Below are positions 1 through 12,545 of a DNA stretch of 64,000 nucleotides, in pieces. Origin of the DNA: Strongylocentrotus droebachiensis (lineage: Eukaryota > Echinodermata > Echinoidea > Camarodonta > Strongylocentrotidae). Position numbers and translations under genes: made by a program. The notes below the pieces were generated by a model that was not told the origin of the DNA, did no database searches, and saw only the letters and a program-made list of their open reading frames with translations. Numbering within the stretch: the first letter of the stretch is position 1; the number at the start of each line of letters is the position of its first letter. The stretch is from contig JAVYIG010000609.1 of assembly GCA_035222895.1 (NCBI GenBank), positions 372,001 through 436,000 of the forward strand, read 5' to 3'.

Positions 1-577
1 TGCAGTGCTTCTTCATATATACTTCATTAAATGTTGAAAGCCAATGGTTCACCCTGCCATGAAAGGAATCTACCTGTGCATCAGAAAGCTTGCCTTCCTT
101 AGCCTGTAGTTTACTATTCAGTGAATAAAACTCATCCCAAATGAACTGATTCTTATTAACCTTTGCATCACCCAGCTCTGGTACTATTTTTGCAATGTTG
201 ATTTTTGCAAAAAGCTTGTGTTTCTGAGGTCCACTCAGTGTTGGCCACTTCAAAGCTTTGGACTCACGGCCAATAAAGAACGAAAAGCCAGATATACCTG
301 CATCTGAGAGAAACCTTTCCAAACGGGACAAATGAGTCAGCTTCTCTCGATCAAACTCAGTAAACTTCCTAATTTGTTCTACCGCATCAAGCCTACGTGC
401 ATCTAAAATGAGTAGGTTGATAAGAACATCGGCAATGCGGAGAAACATATGCAAATTGTCAACAACAACATGTGAGATTAGATGGATGTATGTAAGAAAT
501 GTATAATTCGCGCCATTGCGTGCGAACACATCACACCCAATGGCATACACCCGGTACCCTGCAACACAGTTGAACAT
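1..577 (-). CDS. Partial open frame, transposon-associated-like protein (N-terminal part)
   Basis: Reading the minus strand from an ATG at 577-575, the frame stays open for 192 codons to the window edge, so the C-terminus is missing. It starts MFNCVAGYRVYAIGCDVFAR and contains DNLHMFLRIADVLINLLI, then LKWPTLSGPQKHKLF, then HGRVNHWLSTFNEVY. The pattern of a HLFLRI-D-LINLLI helix, a short KxLKW-LxGPxKxKLF motif and a Trp-containing helix before a lost end recalls proteins repeated in many copies in invertebrate and fish genomes that I associate with DNA transposons; I cannot name the family. A TAG lies in frame 21 bases upstream of the ATG, which fixes the open region. A CAG acceptor-like site at about 563 (minus) and a GTAAGC donor-like site near 639 could define a 75-base intron, but joining them puts a stop just before the frame. 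Coding character is convincing; function is not established. Confidence 0.6.
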   Translation of the reverse strand, partial: MFNCVAGYRVYAIGCDVFARNGANYTFLTYIHLISHVVVDNLHMFLRIADVLINLLILDARRLDAVEQIRKFTEFDREKLTHLSRLERFLSDAGISGFSFFIGRESKALKWPTLSGPQKHKLFAKINIAKIVPELGDAKVNKNQFIWDEFYSLNSKLQAKEGKLSDAQVDSFHGRVNHWLSTFNEVYMKKHC

Positions 578-1669
578 TCTAAGAAATTGAAAATTTATCT
601 ACAAAATAGACCTCTTGAATCATCTGAGACGTAGCTTACCCTATTCTGATGACTTGAATGAATGACAAGATAACAATGGCTGCGTTTCCATCCAAAAATA
701 AAACTAGTTTGCAATTAGAAATAGTCACAAAATATATTTGCTACGGTATTCAATATGACGTCATTAACAGCTGATTGGCTAGTTTGGTAGTGACGTTGAA
801 CGAGCTATGTTTGTGCTGCAGTGATCCAGCGAACGAAAATGAGACAACTGGAGCAATATGAACACTGGTATACAAAATAATATACAATTAATTAACACAC
901 CAAATTACATATAATTATAGATACATAAAAATCATAAAAGGAATATTATATAGAAATAATACAGAATCATAGAGAAATTTGCTAATAGTATGGTGCAATA
1001 TGTTTTGATCAATGGATTCTTCCCCAAATCTGATACTTACAGTATTGTTCTTATTGCTTTCTGGTATGTAAATATAATTATACTTCCTAAAATATGTTAC
1101 TAATTGGCGACATGATTTGAAATAAGATATACCTTATGTATGGTTTATTAAATTATATTTGGTTATTTGCTAAATCTAAATACTTGAAGCGGGCACACAT
1201 GTCCTCATCACAAATTATGAGTAATGCTAACTGTCTTGTTATAGTTTTGTTATATTTCTTTACTCTGAATCTAGTTTATAACAAATGAATTAAGTACCAA
1301 GACCAAGATAGAAAGCAATATTGTTTATTCTTGTGGTTATGTTTAAGAACTACATGATATTTAATCAAGCGTGGTGCTCAATATTAGTGAATGTGATTTT
1401 AAAAAAAAAATTGAGAATACCTGCCTGTGACAAAGTTGGAGACAGTGTTATATTTTTGGAGCGAGCTTTGCAGAAACACCACATATTTTTTCAACAAGAT
1501 TAATTGGCCCTGAAAAGGTCTCCTCATGCTTTATCTCTATGTTTTAATAGGTTGTATCCATCGTCTTCAGGATGGTGTTATAATTTGTCATCAGGAGAAG
1601 TGGAGAATATAGAATCATACATCACTAACGACTCAACAAAACCATAACATTGTCTTATTCTTTCTACAG
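578..1669. other. AT-rich noncoding spacer
   Basis: No convincing exon on either strand. It holds a possible minus-strand leader with a donor-like GTAAGC near 639, and a TGACGTCA palindrome (CRE-like) at about 757, neither supported further. It ends in a pyrimidine run and CAG acceptor at 1669 for the exon that follows. Confidence 0.5.
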
Positions 1670-1953
1670 AAATTGCCCATTTTAGATGAGATCCTAGATC
1701 ATGCCTCTTCCTACACCTCTGTCTTTCACCCTGTGGCTTCCTGCAGATGCCTAGTCCACTATCTGGCTCCCTGTCTGAGTGACTGGTCCTCCATGCCTAA
1801 ACCAACACCCCAGGACCTGGACTACTCTCCATGGGAAACTGGACCAGTGGTGGGTGAGTCAGAGGAGAGGACCAGAGACAAGGACCTGGTACTGATGGTG
1901 GTGAGACACAGTCAGTGCTTCAGTAAGGATGATGAAGCCTCTATTACTAATTG
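1670..1953 (+). CDS. Internal exon 1 of an unidentified protein
   Basis: The segment runs from a clear acceptor (TTCTTTCTACAG) to a strong donor (TTG/GTAAGA) and is open throughout, starting in phase 0 and ending with two bases of a codon. It reads KLPILDEILDHASSYTSVFH, then a Cys-containing hydrophobic stretch (SCRCLVHYLAPCLSDW), a Pro-rich SSMPKPTPQDLDYSPWETGP linker and an acidic/charged segment ending ASITN. Codon use and amino-acid balance look like real protein, unlike the AT-rich frames around it. No catalytic motif is visible and I do not recognise the family. Upstream exons are not evident in the window, so the gene should begin to the left of 1 kb or have very short earlier exons. 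Confidence 0.6.
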
Positions 1954-2725
1954 GTAAGAACTATACCCTTGTCAATAACCTTCATCTAATTTTAATACCC
2001 TTAAAAAATGATGGTGACATTTTCTCTGCATCATTACTTAAATGATATGTAGCCTTTGTTTGTTTTCATCTGCACACATATTTATTTGGTGCTTGCATGT
2101 CTTAATTTGGTTTGGTCATAATGAATTGTGCACCTAAAATAGGATCCATGTGCAACTTGCCCTGCAAAAGGGGCATGCATGATGTGGCAGGTCTCATTAT
2201 TTTCAGTAACTGATCAAAGATATGTCAATAAAATAGATCTGAGGTGTAGAATTATTAGAAGGAAGAATGTTGAAAATGTGATATGACAAAAATGAAGTAG
2301 CACTTGTAAAGACAAAGTCAATTCTGTACAAAGCAATCTTGAAGGGGAAGACAATTAAGAAAAAGATGGCAATGATGGGGAGAAATTAGGAAAAGGAGTA
2401 TGTTGATGGAAATACATGTAGATGAATAAAAGTAGTTGAATGACTTGGGGAGTTTAGGGGGTAGGAAAAAAGATGATGAAGATATGTGGACAATAATTGA
2501 AATTTCTCCCAGGAAGCATTACATTTATAAAAGATATGTGGTTGTTCAGTAATCAATGCCAGTATTTTCTTTTATCAAAACTTGTTTTTATAGTAGATAG
2601 AACAATAATTAAAGAAATATTATTTGATTTGAAATGTTGCAATACTAGTGATTTAACCACAGTGTATCCCTTTGTTGAAGTGAAAGCAAAAGCAACAATG
2701 ACATTATATTTTCTGCAACTTTCAG

Positions 2726-2965
2726 TGTCATCAACCCTTTCCTCTGCATGGAACCCCTTGCACATCATCTTGATAGTCTTCATCTTCAGACGTTGTTCAG
2801 GCCTCGTAAGGAGCTTGAGATAGCAGGTCTTCTACATCGCATTGCAGCTGAATGCCTAAAGGTCAATGATCAGATCCGTTACCTGGCGACCACAAGATTC
2901 AGCCAATGGCAGGGCAAAGAACTCAGATCTAGACAGAGAACAAACTACCAACGTTTCCTAAACAG
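2726..2965 (+). CDS. Internal exon 2 of the same unidentified protein
   Basis: Acceptor TTTTCTGCAACTTTCAG and donor AACAG/GTAAGG bound an open 240-base segment. Its phase fits the exon ending at 1953: the split codon becomes TG+T (Cys) and reading continues VINPFLCMEPLAHHLDSLHL, FRPRKELEIAGLLHRIAAEC and RYLATTRFSQWQGKELRSR, ending QRFLNR with two bases left over. The sequence is leucine/arginine-rich and probably helical. The matched splice phase, strong signals and protein-like composition support it as real coding sequence. Function is unknown. Confidence 0.6.
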
Positions 2966-5957
2966 GTAAGGTTTTTTTTTTTAACCATTTCAAATTGGCA
3001 TCATTGTGATTCTAAAGTAATGTCAATAAATGTCATTTATAAACAGAGTACAGGTTAGTGAAATGGGAAGCAACATGTATGATCTACATTTACCAACATT
3101 TTGTGATCAGTAGACATTTTGTTCCCCATCATGTCATATGTATTTGATAGACACAATGAAAATAAAATAAAATCACAACTAAATTAATATATTTTTGTGT
3201 GGAAATTTAGAAATATCCTAGCTCTTATACAGAAATACATGATGATAGAAAAGAAAAAAAGACAATCTAAATGCACACAGTTTTTAGGGGACAGGATAAT
3301 ACACAAATTCCAGTGGTTTAAAAGTCACTCGTATTATAAAAATGAAACTAAATGTAGACTGGAAATGTCAGTGACTTTAGAAACAAAAGTGAAGTATCAT
3401 GCTATTTATATGGATAGACAACTAAAAGTAACCACAGTTGAACCAGGAAACTTCAATTTACTCAAGTGTATCAAATATCTTCGTTGTTTATTTGAACAAT
3501 TGCACAATGATACATTCATGGTTGAAGATTGGAGTGTATTAAAAGGAAGGGCTGGTCTAGGCCTTGGGTTTCAGGTTGCAGGCCGAAGGAAATCATCCTC
3601 TTCCTCTAGAACGTTAGGCTTCGCTGCATGGCTGCCTAGTGACCTTGGCTAAGGAGTGGAGCCAGAGTGACACTGGATTTGTATAGGAGCAGGGTAGCTT
3701 TAGGGGGAAGGAGGGAGGGGAGGAAGTGGTTCTTGCCCCCCCCCCCCTTTTAGTGAGTCAGGTGGCTTAAATGTGAATATTAGCTTGGTTCTATTTCTAT
3801 GGTTTGAGCAGTGTAGCCTAATGATAGGTTGAGAGGTGGTTTTAGCCCCCTTTCTATTTGGTCGGCAGCAGAAGGAGGTATATATATAGGCATGAGGTGG
3901 TCCCAGCTTCTTTTCAGTGAGTGAAAAAGCATATTGGATGGATTGATAGATGTTGGATGCTAACCCCCTTTCTTTGTGCTGGGTTGTATAGAGTCTTGAT
4001 CTGACTCACATTTGTAAATGCTATGAACTGTGAACATTCTTATAAATGAAATGCATCTTACAGGAGCATGCATATTAGCATTCATCATCATATCACAGTA
4101 TTGAGACCATCTCCAGCCAATTACTTTATCAATGGCCCTGTAAACCAGTCAATATTGAGTTACTATTTTAGTACATTAGTACTGAAGAAATAAAGTTTTG
4201 AAATTCTTTGTGAGTGGGGGTAGAATTTCTAGGCTGTTAAAAAATGCTAATAAAGTGATACCGCCTCTAAGCTTTGCAATGTAAAAAAGTACTTTATCTT
4301 TTGTTTCATCTGTCTCAAAGTGTCTTGTTACCTTGGCATTTAGCTGTTGATGTGGAAAAGAGAAGAAAAAAGTACTGCAGCCTTCACATTCAAAGACTAT
4401 ACAGTGTGTACGTGTATTGAAATGAAAGTTCATGTAGTAGGCTTTTATTCTCTGTTGTTAAAGGCATTTTTATATTTTCATTTACATATGTACTATTAAA
4501 TTCATCATAATGCCTTAGGAAGGGTAAGTTAATATGACAATGTTGTAGCCATGGTAACAGATTGGATTACGGTATGAGATGAAGATAGATCCTCGTAACT
4601 TGGCGTTTATAAAAAGAACTCTCTCCAGGGATACTAATCCATCAGAAGATATTGGAACTGATGTTCTATTTCTATTTTTATTGCCCGGAAGCATGGAATC
4701 TTGTAAAACCTGTTTCTGGGCCTACCGTCATTAGAATGTAATGGTATATTCAGGCTTTCCAAAGTTAGAGAGGGTGCTGATCGATCGCTTTGTGGTCATG
4801 GAATAAGAATAGTTGGACCTTACCTGTGTCGAGATTAGGCAAAGTTTGCTTTATTAAAATATGTAGAGAATACCAGTGGAATATCAAATTAAATGGATGG
4901 GACAGACAGCAACAGTAAAGATGTACAGAAAATAGGGGTAATGGTTCTATTGATTTATTTTGAATTTATTATCCTTTCCAGAGACTTGATAATTGATTTT
5001 AGGTCAGAATGATTCAGAAGTTTCTATAACTGACATGCCGTTATGGTGGAAAAGACTAATATAGGGAGAAAATGATGCATCCATTTTGTCCTGTCCGTGC
5101 CACTTGCATCCTGTGTCATGTTCACAACATATTGGTGCATGTGTTTTCCTTCCTCCTTCCAAGATTCTCCTCCGTTATGCCCCTTTTTGAGTGGGAGGTA
5201 AATTGAATACTTCCAGATCAGCTTGATAAGGTTTCCCAAAGGAGTAGGTTTCTGCTGCTATATGGAAATGGGATGATGCTAGGCAACTGGTGTAAACCAA
5301 TTGCATCCCTGCTTAGATACGGTTTGCATTAGCAACTGTAGGCTAGTTTAAAGGGAAATTTTTTAATCTGACACTTATAGTGTAGTGAGTAGAATAATAA
5401 CTGCATGGTAACCTAGTAACTTGGCTCTTTCAGTTTTAGGGTGAGTGATTGGGTGTGAGATTATATGTTCTTATTTATTTTTTAAAGAAAGACACATGTG
5501 CATGTATTACACAAGACATACTGAGAATTACAATCTATGTAGTTCATAGCTCTCTCTAGTACACTCTTTATCATGCATTCGGAAATCATTTAACACACAA
5601 ATGGTAATCAAGTAGTCTTGTTTTGTCTTTGAAAAATAACACTAACAGATATCTTTCATGTATTATGTTCTTTGTAATAGAAATATCTTGCCCTGAGTGA
5701 GATCTTCACACATCATTTCATCCTAATGTGGTTTTATTAATTTTATAATGCCTCAGTTATCAACATGGAATTATGATAAGGACTCACTCTATAAAAAGTG
5801 CTGAAGCTACCCTATTTCCATATCAAGGTTTGTGCCTAGTCATTACTCCAATGTAAAATGGTCTTCCTGAGTTGATTCTTATGTATTAAGAAAACTCAAT
5901 GAGTGTTGAAAAAAACATTATCCTTGAACTGTATATTTTTTAGAATTGGATACATAT
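2966..5957. other. Intron or intergenic DNA, no gene seen
   Basis: AT-rich unique-looking sequence. A poly-C tract lies at about 3737-3748. An open frame of 151 codons at 3197-3652 has no splice or start support and its translation changes character from Lys/Asn-rich to Gly/Ser-rich, so it is treated as chance. Confidence 0.5.
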
Positions 5958-5961
5958 TTAA

Positions 5962-6456
5962 AGGTAATACAAAGTTTTGGGAAATTTTGAAAATTAGGTG
6001 GAGAGTGATTCTTTACAATTTAAAAATATTTGGATGCCCCTGTGGATGTATTAGAAGCACTAGAAAATTTAGCCCCTAAAACACTTCTGCTTTCGAGAAA
6101 AATGGAATATAAAAATTTACTGGTGCTCCCGGTAAATTTTGATAAATTTCAAATAGCGCCTATGGCCGTACTATGGTAGCTACGACCATGAGATCTCAGA
6201 AAATGTAGTTGTGATATATAATTTCCAAACGGGAATAGCTGATCGGTCGATTTTAGCCAAAAATATTGTTTTATAGCTTAATTAATATATGGACTTTGAG
6301 AGGGAGCTATACAACATAAAGAGTTTATTATTTACAATTTCATAACTTTAGGCTCCATTTCAATCGCGACAACGATCACTGAATATTGTAGGATATGCTT
6401 CCAATATGGTCATTTGAACCAAATTCATGACCATATACCAAAAATTTGTATTACCT
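5962..6456. mobile_element. TTAA-flanked MITE, copy 1 (about 495 bp)
   Basis: The element begins AGGTAATACAAAGTTTTGGG and ends with the near-exact inverse (CAAAAATTTGTATTACCT). It is bounded by TTAA at 5958-5961 and 6457-6460, the target-site duplication expected for piggyBac- or Kolobok-type cut-and-paste transposons. It has no long open frame, so it is non-autonomous. A second copy lies at 10821-11301 in the same orientation and matches along its whole length with scattered substitutions and one deletion of about 20 bases. Confidence 0.8.
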
Positions 6457-6749
6457 TTAATAGTGACTTGTAAAGTGAATTGTAAAGTTAAATACCATAA
6501 AATATACATACAGTGAAAATAGTCACTATATACAATTCATTTCATTTTCATTTATGTAAACTTGGTTGCCTCTGCAATTAAATAATTGCTGTCCCTGAAA
6601 TCTTTCAGCATGCCATTTTCTTTGATACTAAATTTATATGGGTCATTCCCTAAAGTTGGGGCAAAAATTATGAAGGTGTCCATGTAACAAAGCTATGAGA
6701 TTTTCTACTACACATGGAAGATGAAATTATTTGTTGAAGATTTGTATGC

Positions 6750-6772
6750 AATGAATATATATATATAGTAGT
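6750..6772. repeat. Short (AT)n microsatellite
   Basis: A run of alternating T and A sits in otherwise unremarkable AT-rich DNA. Confidence 0.6.
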
Positions 6773-7002
6773 GCCCTGCCAGAATTGTTCCTGTTTCAGT
6801 TTCTTTTCTTCAAAATCTTTGCTTAATGCACATTTCGATTCACCATGAAGCTTGAGTACTTCTGAAGATAGTTGGCTATGCTTTTTATGCAAAACTCAAT
6901 TTTAAACAAACATTGTTACAGTTGATAGGAGACATATATAGTTTCTCACTTCTGGTATGTCACAAAAATGTCCCCAACTTTCTGGAAGGACCCATATACT
7001 TA

Positions 7003-7362
7003 CGATAATAATAATGATAGTCACATTTGTATAGCGCTTGATACTACGTTACTTAGTGCTTTACATTGTAATTATTATTACCCTGGTCATTGGATTCAAT
7101 CGATTGCTAACCCGCACATGATAGTGCACATGCCCCGCTCCCTGGGGAGTATTCCGGCCAGGCGCCGTTTTACAAGTGCACACATGCCAATCTAACCATA
7201 TTAACGTTCACATCCTACCGGGTACCCATTTAACACCTGGGTGGACAGTGGCATATATAGATTAATGTCTTGCCAAAGGACATTAGTGCCATGGTAGGAC
7301 TTGAATCACAGACCTTGTGATCCACAGTCTGGTGACATAGCCACTAGACCAAGACACATCTT
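7003..7362 (-). mobile_element. tRNA-type SINE, minus strand
   Basis: Read on the minus strand, the end near 7355 starts with a tRNA-like segment: an A-box-like TGGTCTAGTGGCTATGTC and, about 40 bases on, a B-box-like GTGATTCAAGTCC. A body of about 270 bases with a short GC-rich stretch follows, ending in an AT-rich tail of ATT repeats at about 7003-7018. This arrangement is that of a tRNA-derived SINE. Plus-strand wording such as TATAGCGCTT and the closing GACTTGAATCAC is typical of a deuterostome SINE group I recall. It is diverged and not a functional tRNA. Confidence 0.65.
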
Positions 7363-7369
7363 CTGATGT

Positions 7370-10300
7370 GAAAAGTTAGGAATGGAATTGGAATGAGAAA
7401 TGAGAAATTAATTTCTCATTAAAAAAAGTTATTGGGTTGGTGGGGGGAATCATTGTCTATTTACTGGTTTTTTTCCAGCCCACATATTCTCTAAATAGCC
7501 TTCATTAATTAGCTAATCGATTTGAACCTTGAAAATAGATAAAATTGCATCCCATGAGAAACATTCCCCCATACACAAATGTATACCTGTGAATTATTAA
7601 ATATTAATCTTGCAGGCACAATAATGTGTCTGTGATGTGTGGAGCTCATATTATTTGAATTGCAGGTGAGTATTATGATAGTATACAGAGGAGTCTACAA
7701 AAACAAAACATGTTTGCTGTTGTTGGGGATACAGTGTTTATTTATTTATATGTTGTTGGTTTCATGACTGCGCTTAATATGCATAATGAGAATTATTCAT
7801 CGAATTATCTTTTAGGATATTATGTATCGGATGTCATTTAAAAAAATTAAAACAATATCTTCATCCTCTATCACTCCCAATGAGCATAAGCTTGTTTATG
7901 CTATGAAAATGTATGTATACACATATAACTGCAGGAATCTTGCAAACATCCATGAATATTTTTCAATAATTAGCTCTTCAGTTTCTGAATGTCAAAAAAA
8001 AAAGTAGAATTGATGTCCCTCTGCAATTGGGTTGATAATTATTCTGCATTTTTGTTATCAGTGTTGTTTCAAAAGTGCCTGGATAATATTCAGATGGTGC
8101 AACTGAGGACATCTTCTATTCTGTGACTGCCTGATTTCCTTTACCAGGCTAGAATAAATCTGTATCTTAGGCCATTTTCTCTTCTACTCAGTATTCATGA
8201 ATCATAGAAAAAAGATTGAGAGGAAGTATGGTAGCATGTATTTCATGAAATGCTAGGTGAACTTTAATCCGCATGACGTCAATATGAGATTTTCTTAATG
8301 GAAATATCCGTCTCTCATGTCCTTCGCTTTGCATGTTTGAAAAATAAAGAAAGTTGATAGTTGTGTTAGGCAGTTAAAACCTTTTGCAGCAATCTTTATT
8401 TATATATTATTCTGCCCCAAGGGCACACCTGCTTTAGCAAAGCAATGCAGACTTTGATAAAAAGACATGAGCTCAGTTTATGTTCAGCAAACCCATAGTT
8501 ATGTGTTGAGGCACAATGTACCAACAACAAGAGATGTATGGCTTAGGGAAATACATGTAAATTGGTTTCCTTTTATCTGGTTGTGCTTTTTTTGTCGTTA
8601 TTTGAGTACTTTTTTAACCATTTTCAAATTTCAAAATTTCAATGTTCATTAAGACCTGCAAAAAGCTCCACTTATGGGCAGTTTATTACATAGTACATGT
8701 TGTTTATTCATATTTATTTTTGTGTGTGTATTTCCAAGTAGTAATATAGTATTCATGTAATTTTGCTCAGAGTGAGAACTTAATTTTCCAGGTTTTTGTG
8801 GTTATTCCCTCAAAGTTGAGAGTTTATTTACTCCATTATGTTTTATCCATATGTGTAAAACTATGTAATTATTCTATTGTATCTTTTTTTTGTTTTCTAT
8901 TTATGTTACAGTAAAAATGATATCCAACAAAACAATGTAATTATCTAATATATCTATATTTGTATTCTTTTTATATGTGTAAAACAGTGAAAATGATATC
9001 CAACAAAGCTATGGTATCTTTCAAGAGATTTCCTTCATTTCCTCTTTCAAGCCAGACTAGATAAAATGCCAATGAACTTGAGCTCATGTATTGGTGTGAG
9101 TCATAGGACGAGTTCCCAGTGTGTGAGGAAGCAATCCAACCGTGTATAAACAGAAAGATTGCGTCATTCTCCAGTATCATGACGGTGGTTGGAGACAAAC
9201 TTTCTCAAACTTTCTCACTAATCTGACGTCAATTCAACATTTGGTAGCGAAAGTGTCCTATCTTTGGCTCCTCTCTAATTTCTTTCCCAGATGTTCAGTG
9301 TATTTAAATCTGTATAACAAAGCAAGCAAAAGATAAAAGGGGATGTTGTCACACGTTTACAGCGTCTATGAACTTGATGCCCTAAACCAATTGGCAGTCC
9401 AGTAATTTAGTTCCCAGCAAACGAAAGGTTAAGGGAGGCCAGGTTTAAAATGTTCTCACCATTGCTGTAGCTTAAATCGTGCAAACAGAAATAGACTGTA
9501 GAGTAAATTTGTCCTATTATGTGAACTTAACAATGTCACTTTGTTAACATATTTCATTTGTTGTTAGCACTAAACCCATTGCTTACTGGAATTTGGTGGG
9601 TCCCTGTATTAAACCTATGGGAATAAAAGCACTCAGTAGTCAATGGGTTCAATAAAACAGCTCGAAAGCTTTCAAAGATGTGAAATGTTTAAACTTTGTT
9701 CTCCATTTTAACTTCATCTTCTTAATAAGTAAACAATTAAAAAAAAATTTCTTCGTCTGAGACTTTACATGATTAGTTTAGGAAACCTATCAAAATGATA
9801 AGAAGTACAAATATTCTCTATTGAGGCATTGGTGACTTGCATGGAATCAGGCCATCTGAACTGAATGTCTCACTGATGTCATATTTCTTATTAACTTTGA
9901 CATAATTCTATGTAACTGCAGGCCTGCGATGACAAAATGTATTGATACTTATGCTGAGGTAAGCCTGGATTAAGGTTGGGTCAAGCATAGAGTTGTATAA
10001 GGGTCAACCTATAGATGCATGCCCATGAACATGTAGAAGTACCTCCATGGGGCTAAGGACACTGTTTAATATTTTCGTCATTTTTTTTTTGGGGGGGGGG
10101 GGTGGGATGTTTTTAGGAAGATCCAACTGTTAATTTTTTTTTAAAGGAAGGGAGGATTAATCACGAGGTCCAGGTAACTCAACTCAAAGCTAGTACAATT
10201 CCCAGAAATAAATTTCCAAGAAAAATTATTCTTTGTAAGATTTCCCTTATTATTGAAATTGATCAAGATGTGTGCCACAACTCCCACGCAACAGATTTTT

Positions 10301-10816
10301 GGGATGTATACCTAGAGGTCAAAACAGTCAGTCACATGGGCTTTCATCAGTGTTATTTTTATTGTGCTTTTTAAAGCTGTTGATGAAAAAGCACATTTAT
10401 AACCATTTGAATCCTTTCATTAAAATCCACCTAAGTTCTATGTTCGGAACGATCCAGCAAAATGCTTGAGACTCTTGCAAAAGATCTCAATATATGCATT
10501 CACTTTGTGCACAAATGACATCATGTTAAACAGATCTTGACCATGAGCTGATACTCTAGGGAAAACTTAGATGTCATATTGACTGGCCATGTACATCAAA
10601 CGGAAATACACAGGGAGTTAGGACAGTGTCTCTGCGGTCTCTTGGCCTCTAGATTTTGATCATTCTTGACAGCACAGTTTGTGACAGTAAAGGCTGATTT
10701 TGTAAATGTTTCTTTTGGGTGATAAAAAATGAATATAGTTCAGCATTTTTTGAGCTGATGCTTGCTATTAATGCTATGATCAACCCAAGGTAAACTTCTG
10801 ACAATGATCTATACCT
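7370..10816. other. AT-rich noncoding DNA
   Basis: No exon with paired splice signals was found. A small inverted repeat around ATGAGAAATTAATTTCTCAT lies near 7400. A partial local duplication (ATGTGTAAAAC and AAAATGATATCCAACAAA, once near 8851/8914 and again near 8975/8989) and a poly-T/poly-G run at about 10080-10102 are the only notable structures. Confidence 0.5.
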
Positions 10817-10820
10817 TTAA

Positions 10821-11301
10821 AGGTAATACAAAGTCTTGGGAAATTTTGAAAATTGGGTGGATAGTGATTCTTTACAATTTTGATACATTTGGATGCCCAT
10901 GTGGATGTATTATAAGCACTAGAAAATTTAGCCCCTAAAACACTTCTGCTTTCGAGAAAAACTGAATATAATTTTTTTTATAAATTTCAAATAGCGCCTA
11001 CGGCCGTACAATGGTAGCTGCGACCATGAAAATCTCAGAATGTGTAGTTGTGATATATAATTTCCAAACGGGAATAGCTAATTGGTCGATTTTAGTCAAG
11101 AAATATTGTTTTACAGCTTAATTAATATGTTGACCTTGAGAGGGAGCTATACAACATAAAGGGTTTATTATTTACAATTTCAAAACTTTAGACTCGATTT
11201 CAACTGTGCCAATGATCACTGAATATTGTAGGATCGCATATGCTTCCAATATGTTCATTTGAACCAAATTCATGACCCTATACCAAAACTTTGTATTACC
11301 T
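10821..11301. mobile_element. TTAA-flanked MITE, copy 2 (about 481 bp)
   Basis: Same family and orientation as 5962-6456. Terminal inverted repeats AGGTAATACAAAGTCTTGGG and ACCAAAACTTTGTATTACCT are flanked by TTAA at 10817-10820 and 11302-11305. The right terminus still matches the opposite end well, indicating a moderately recent insertion. No coding capacity. Confidence 0.8.
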
Positions 11302-11857
11302 TTAAATTAGGGAAATTAGATGTCATTTGTTTTAGATATTTTTACTGCCTCATGCAACTGTCAAATATCAACATGGAGCCAAGACCAAGGTTTTATAACT
11401 TTTGTTTGGATGTCAGCGGTGGGATATAGGAGATTAAAATTGTCTTTAAAAGGCCTTTGCACATCTCATTGTGATTTGATTTTGATATAAATTATAATAG
11501 AATTAGATCTGCTGAAAATAGCTTTTTTTAATTCTTTCTAATTGAAGTCCTAAAAGGTCATATAAATTGTACAGTGAAATTGGAGGTATTTTTTCCAGTT
11601 AGATAAAAGGCTGATTGGCAGTGAGTTCCATAATTAGCATCTAACCAGTCACATTATTGTCCACTAATTGGTAGCCAGTTGGGCCAATTCTCTAATGATG
11701 CAGGACTTATATATAGCCCATGGCATAAATCAGATTTTTATGTTCATTCATTGTAAGACCATTTGGAAATTTAACAAGGAACCATAAATTAAATTTCCTG
11801 AATTTTATACCTAATTCTCTCACATTATCTCTATTTCTTTTCCTTTATAGTCTGGTT

Positions 11858-12545
11858 TTTAGCTCATCCGGCCCGAAGGGCCCGATGAGCTTATGCCATG
11901 GCGTGTCGTCCCTCCGTCCGTCCGTCCGTCCGTCCGTCCACATTTTTCAAAATGCTTCTTCTTCGTTATTTTTCAACCGATTTTGATTCTGATTGTTTCA
12001 TATGATAGGGCTAGGAGGGGGATTTAAAACATTTACACAGAATCGTGAAATTCATTATCTATGCTAATTTATGCAAATTTATTCGAAATCACAAAAAATG
12101 CTTCTTCTCCTTCATTTCTCAACTGATTTTGATTTGGTTTGCTTTATCTGGTAGAGCTAACTTTGGTACACTAAACTTCTACACAGAATTTTGAAATTGT
12201 TCTCCATTAATTAATTATGGTAATTTATGCAAATTTATTCCAGAAAAAACAAAAATTGCTTTTTCTCCCTCATTTCTTGACCGATTTTGATTTGGTTTGC
12301 TTTATCTGGTAGAGCTAAATTTGGTTTACTAAACTTCTACACAGAATTTTGAGATTTTGCTCCATTGATTAATTATGGTAATTTATTCAAATTTATTCAA
12401 AAAATAACCAAAAATGCTTTTTCTCTTTCATGTCCCTTCCAGGGCATCAAATTTTTAATTTTTGACCAGTTCAAAAGTGTACCACATGAAATTTACGATA
12501 TTTGTTGTTGCGAGATGCGGATGAGCGCTAGGTCATTGACGTTCT
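11858..12545. mobile_element. Dispersed repeat with hairpin head and internal tandem units
   Basis: It opens with a hairpin (CTCATCCGGCCCGAAGGGCC followed by the complementary CGATGAG), then a short (GTCC)n run, then about three and a half units of 150-160 bases, each built on an AATGCTTCTTCT start, a GATTTTGATT motif, a CTACACAGAAT motif and TTTATGCAAATTTATT. It closes near GCGGATGAGC, echoing the head. I recognise the opening as a repeat common in sea urchin sequence. On the minus strand the terminal hairpin is followed by CTAAAA, as at a Helitron-like 3 prime end, but that assignment is inference. A related, decayed segment occurs near 40590-40830. Confidence 0.65.

Noticed and set aside
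3197..3652. 151-codon open frame
   Set aside because: No splice signals at its ends, composition follows the local AT content, and the translation shifts abruptly in character.
11860..11950. CRISPR-like or coding interpretation of the (GTCC)n and hairpin sequence
   Set aside because: It is the head of a dispersed eukaryotic repeat; no spacers or protein genes are associated.
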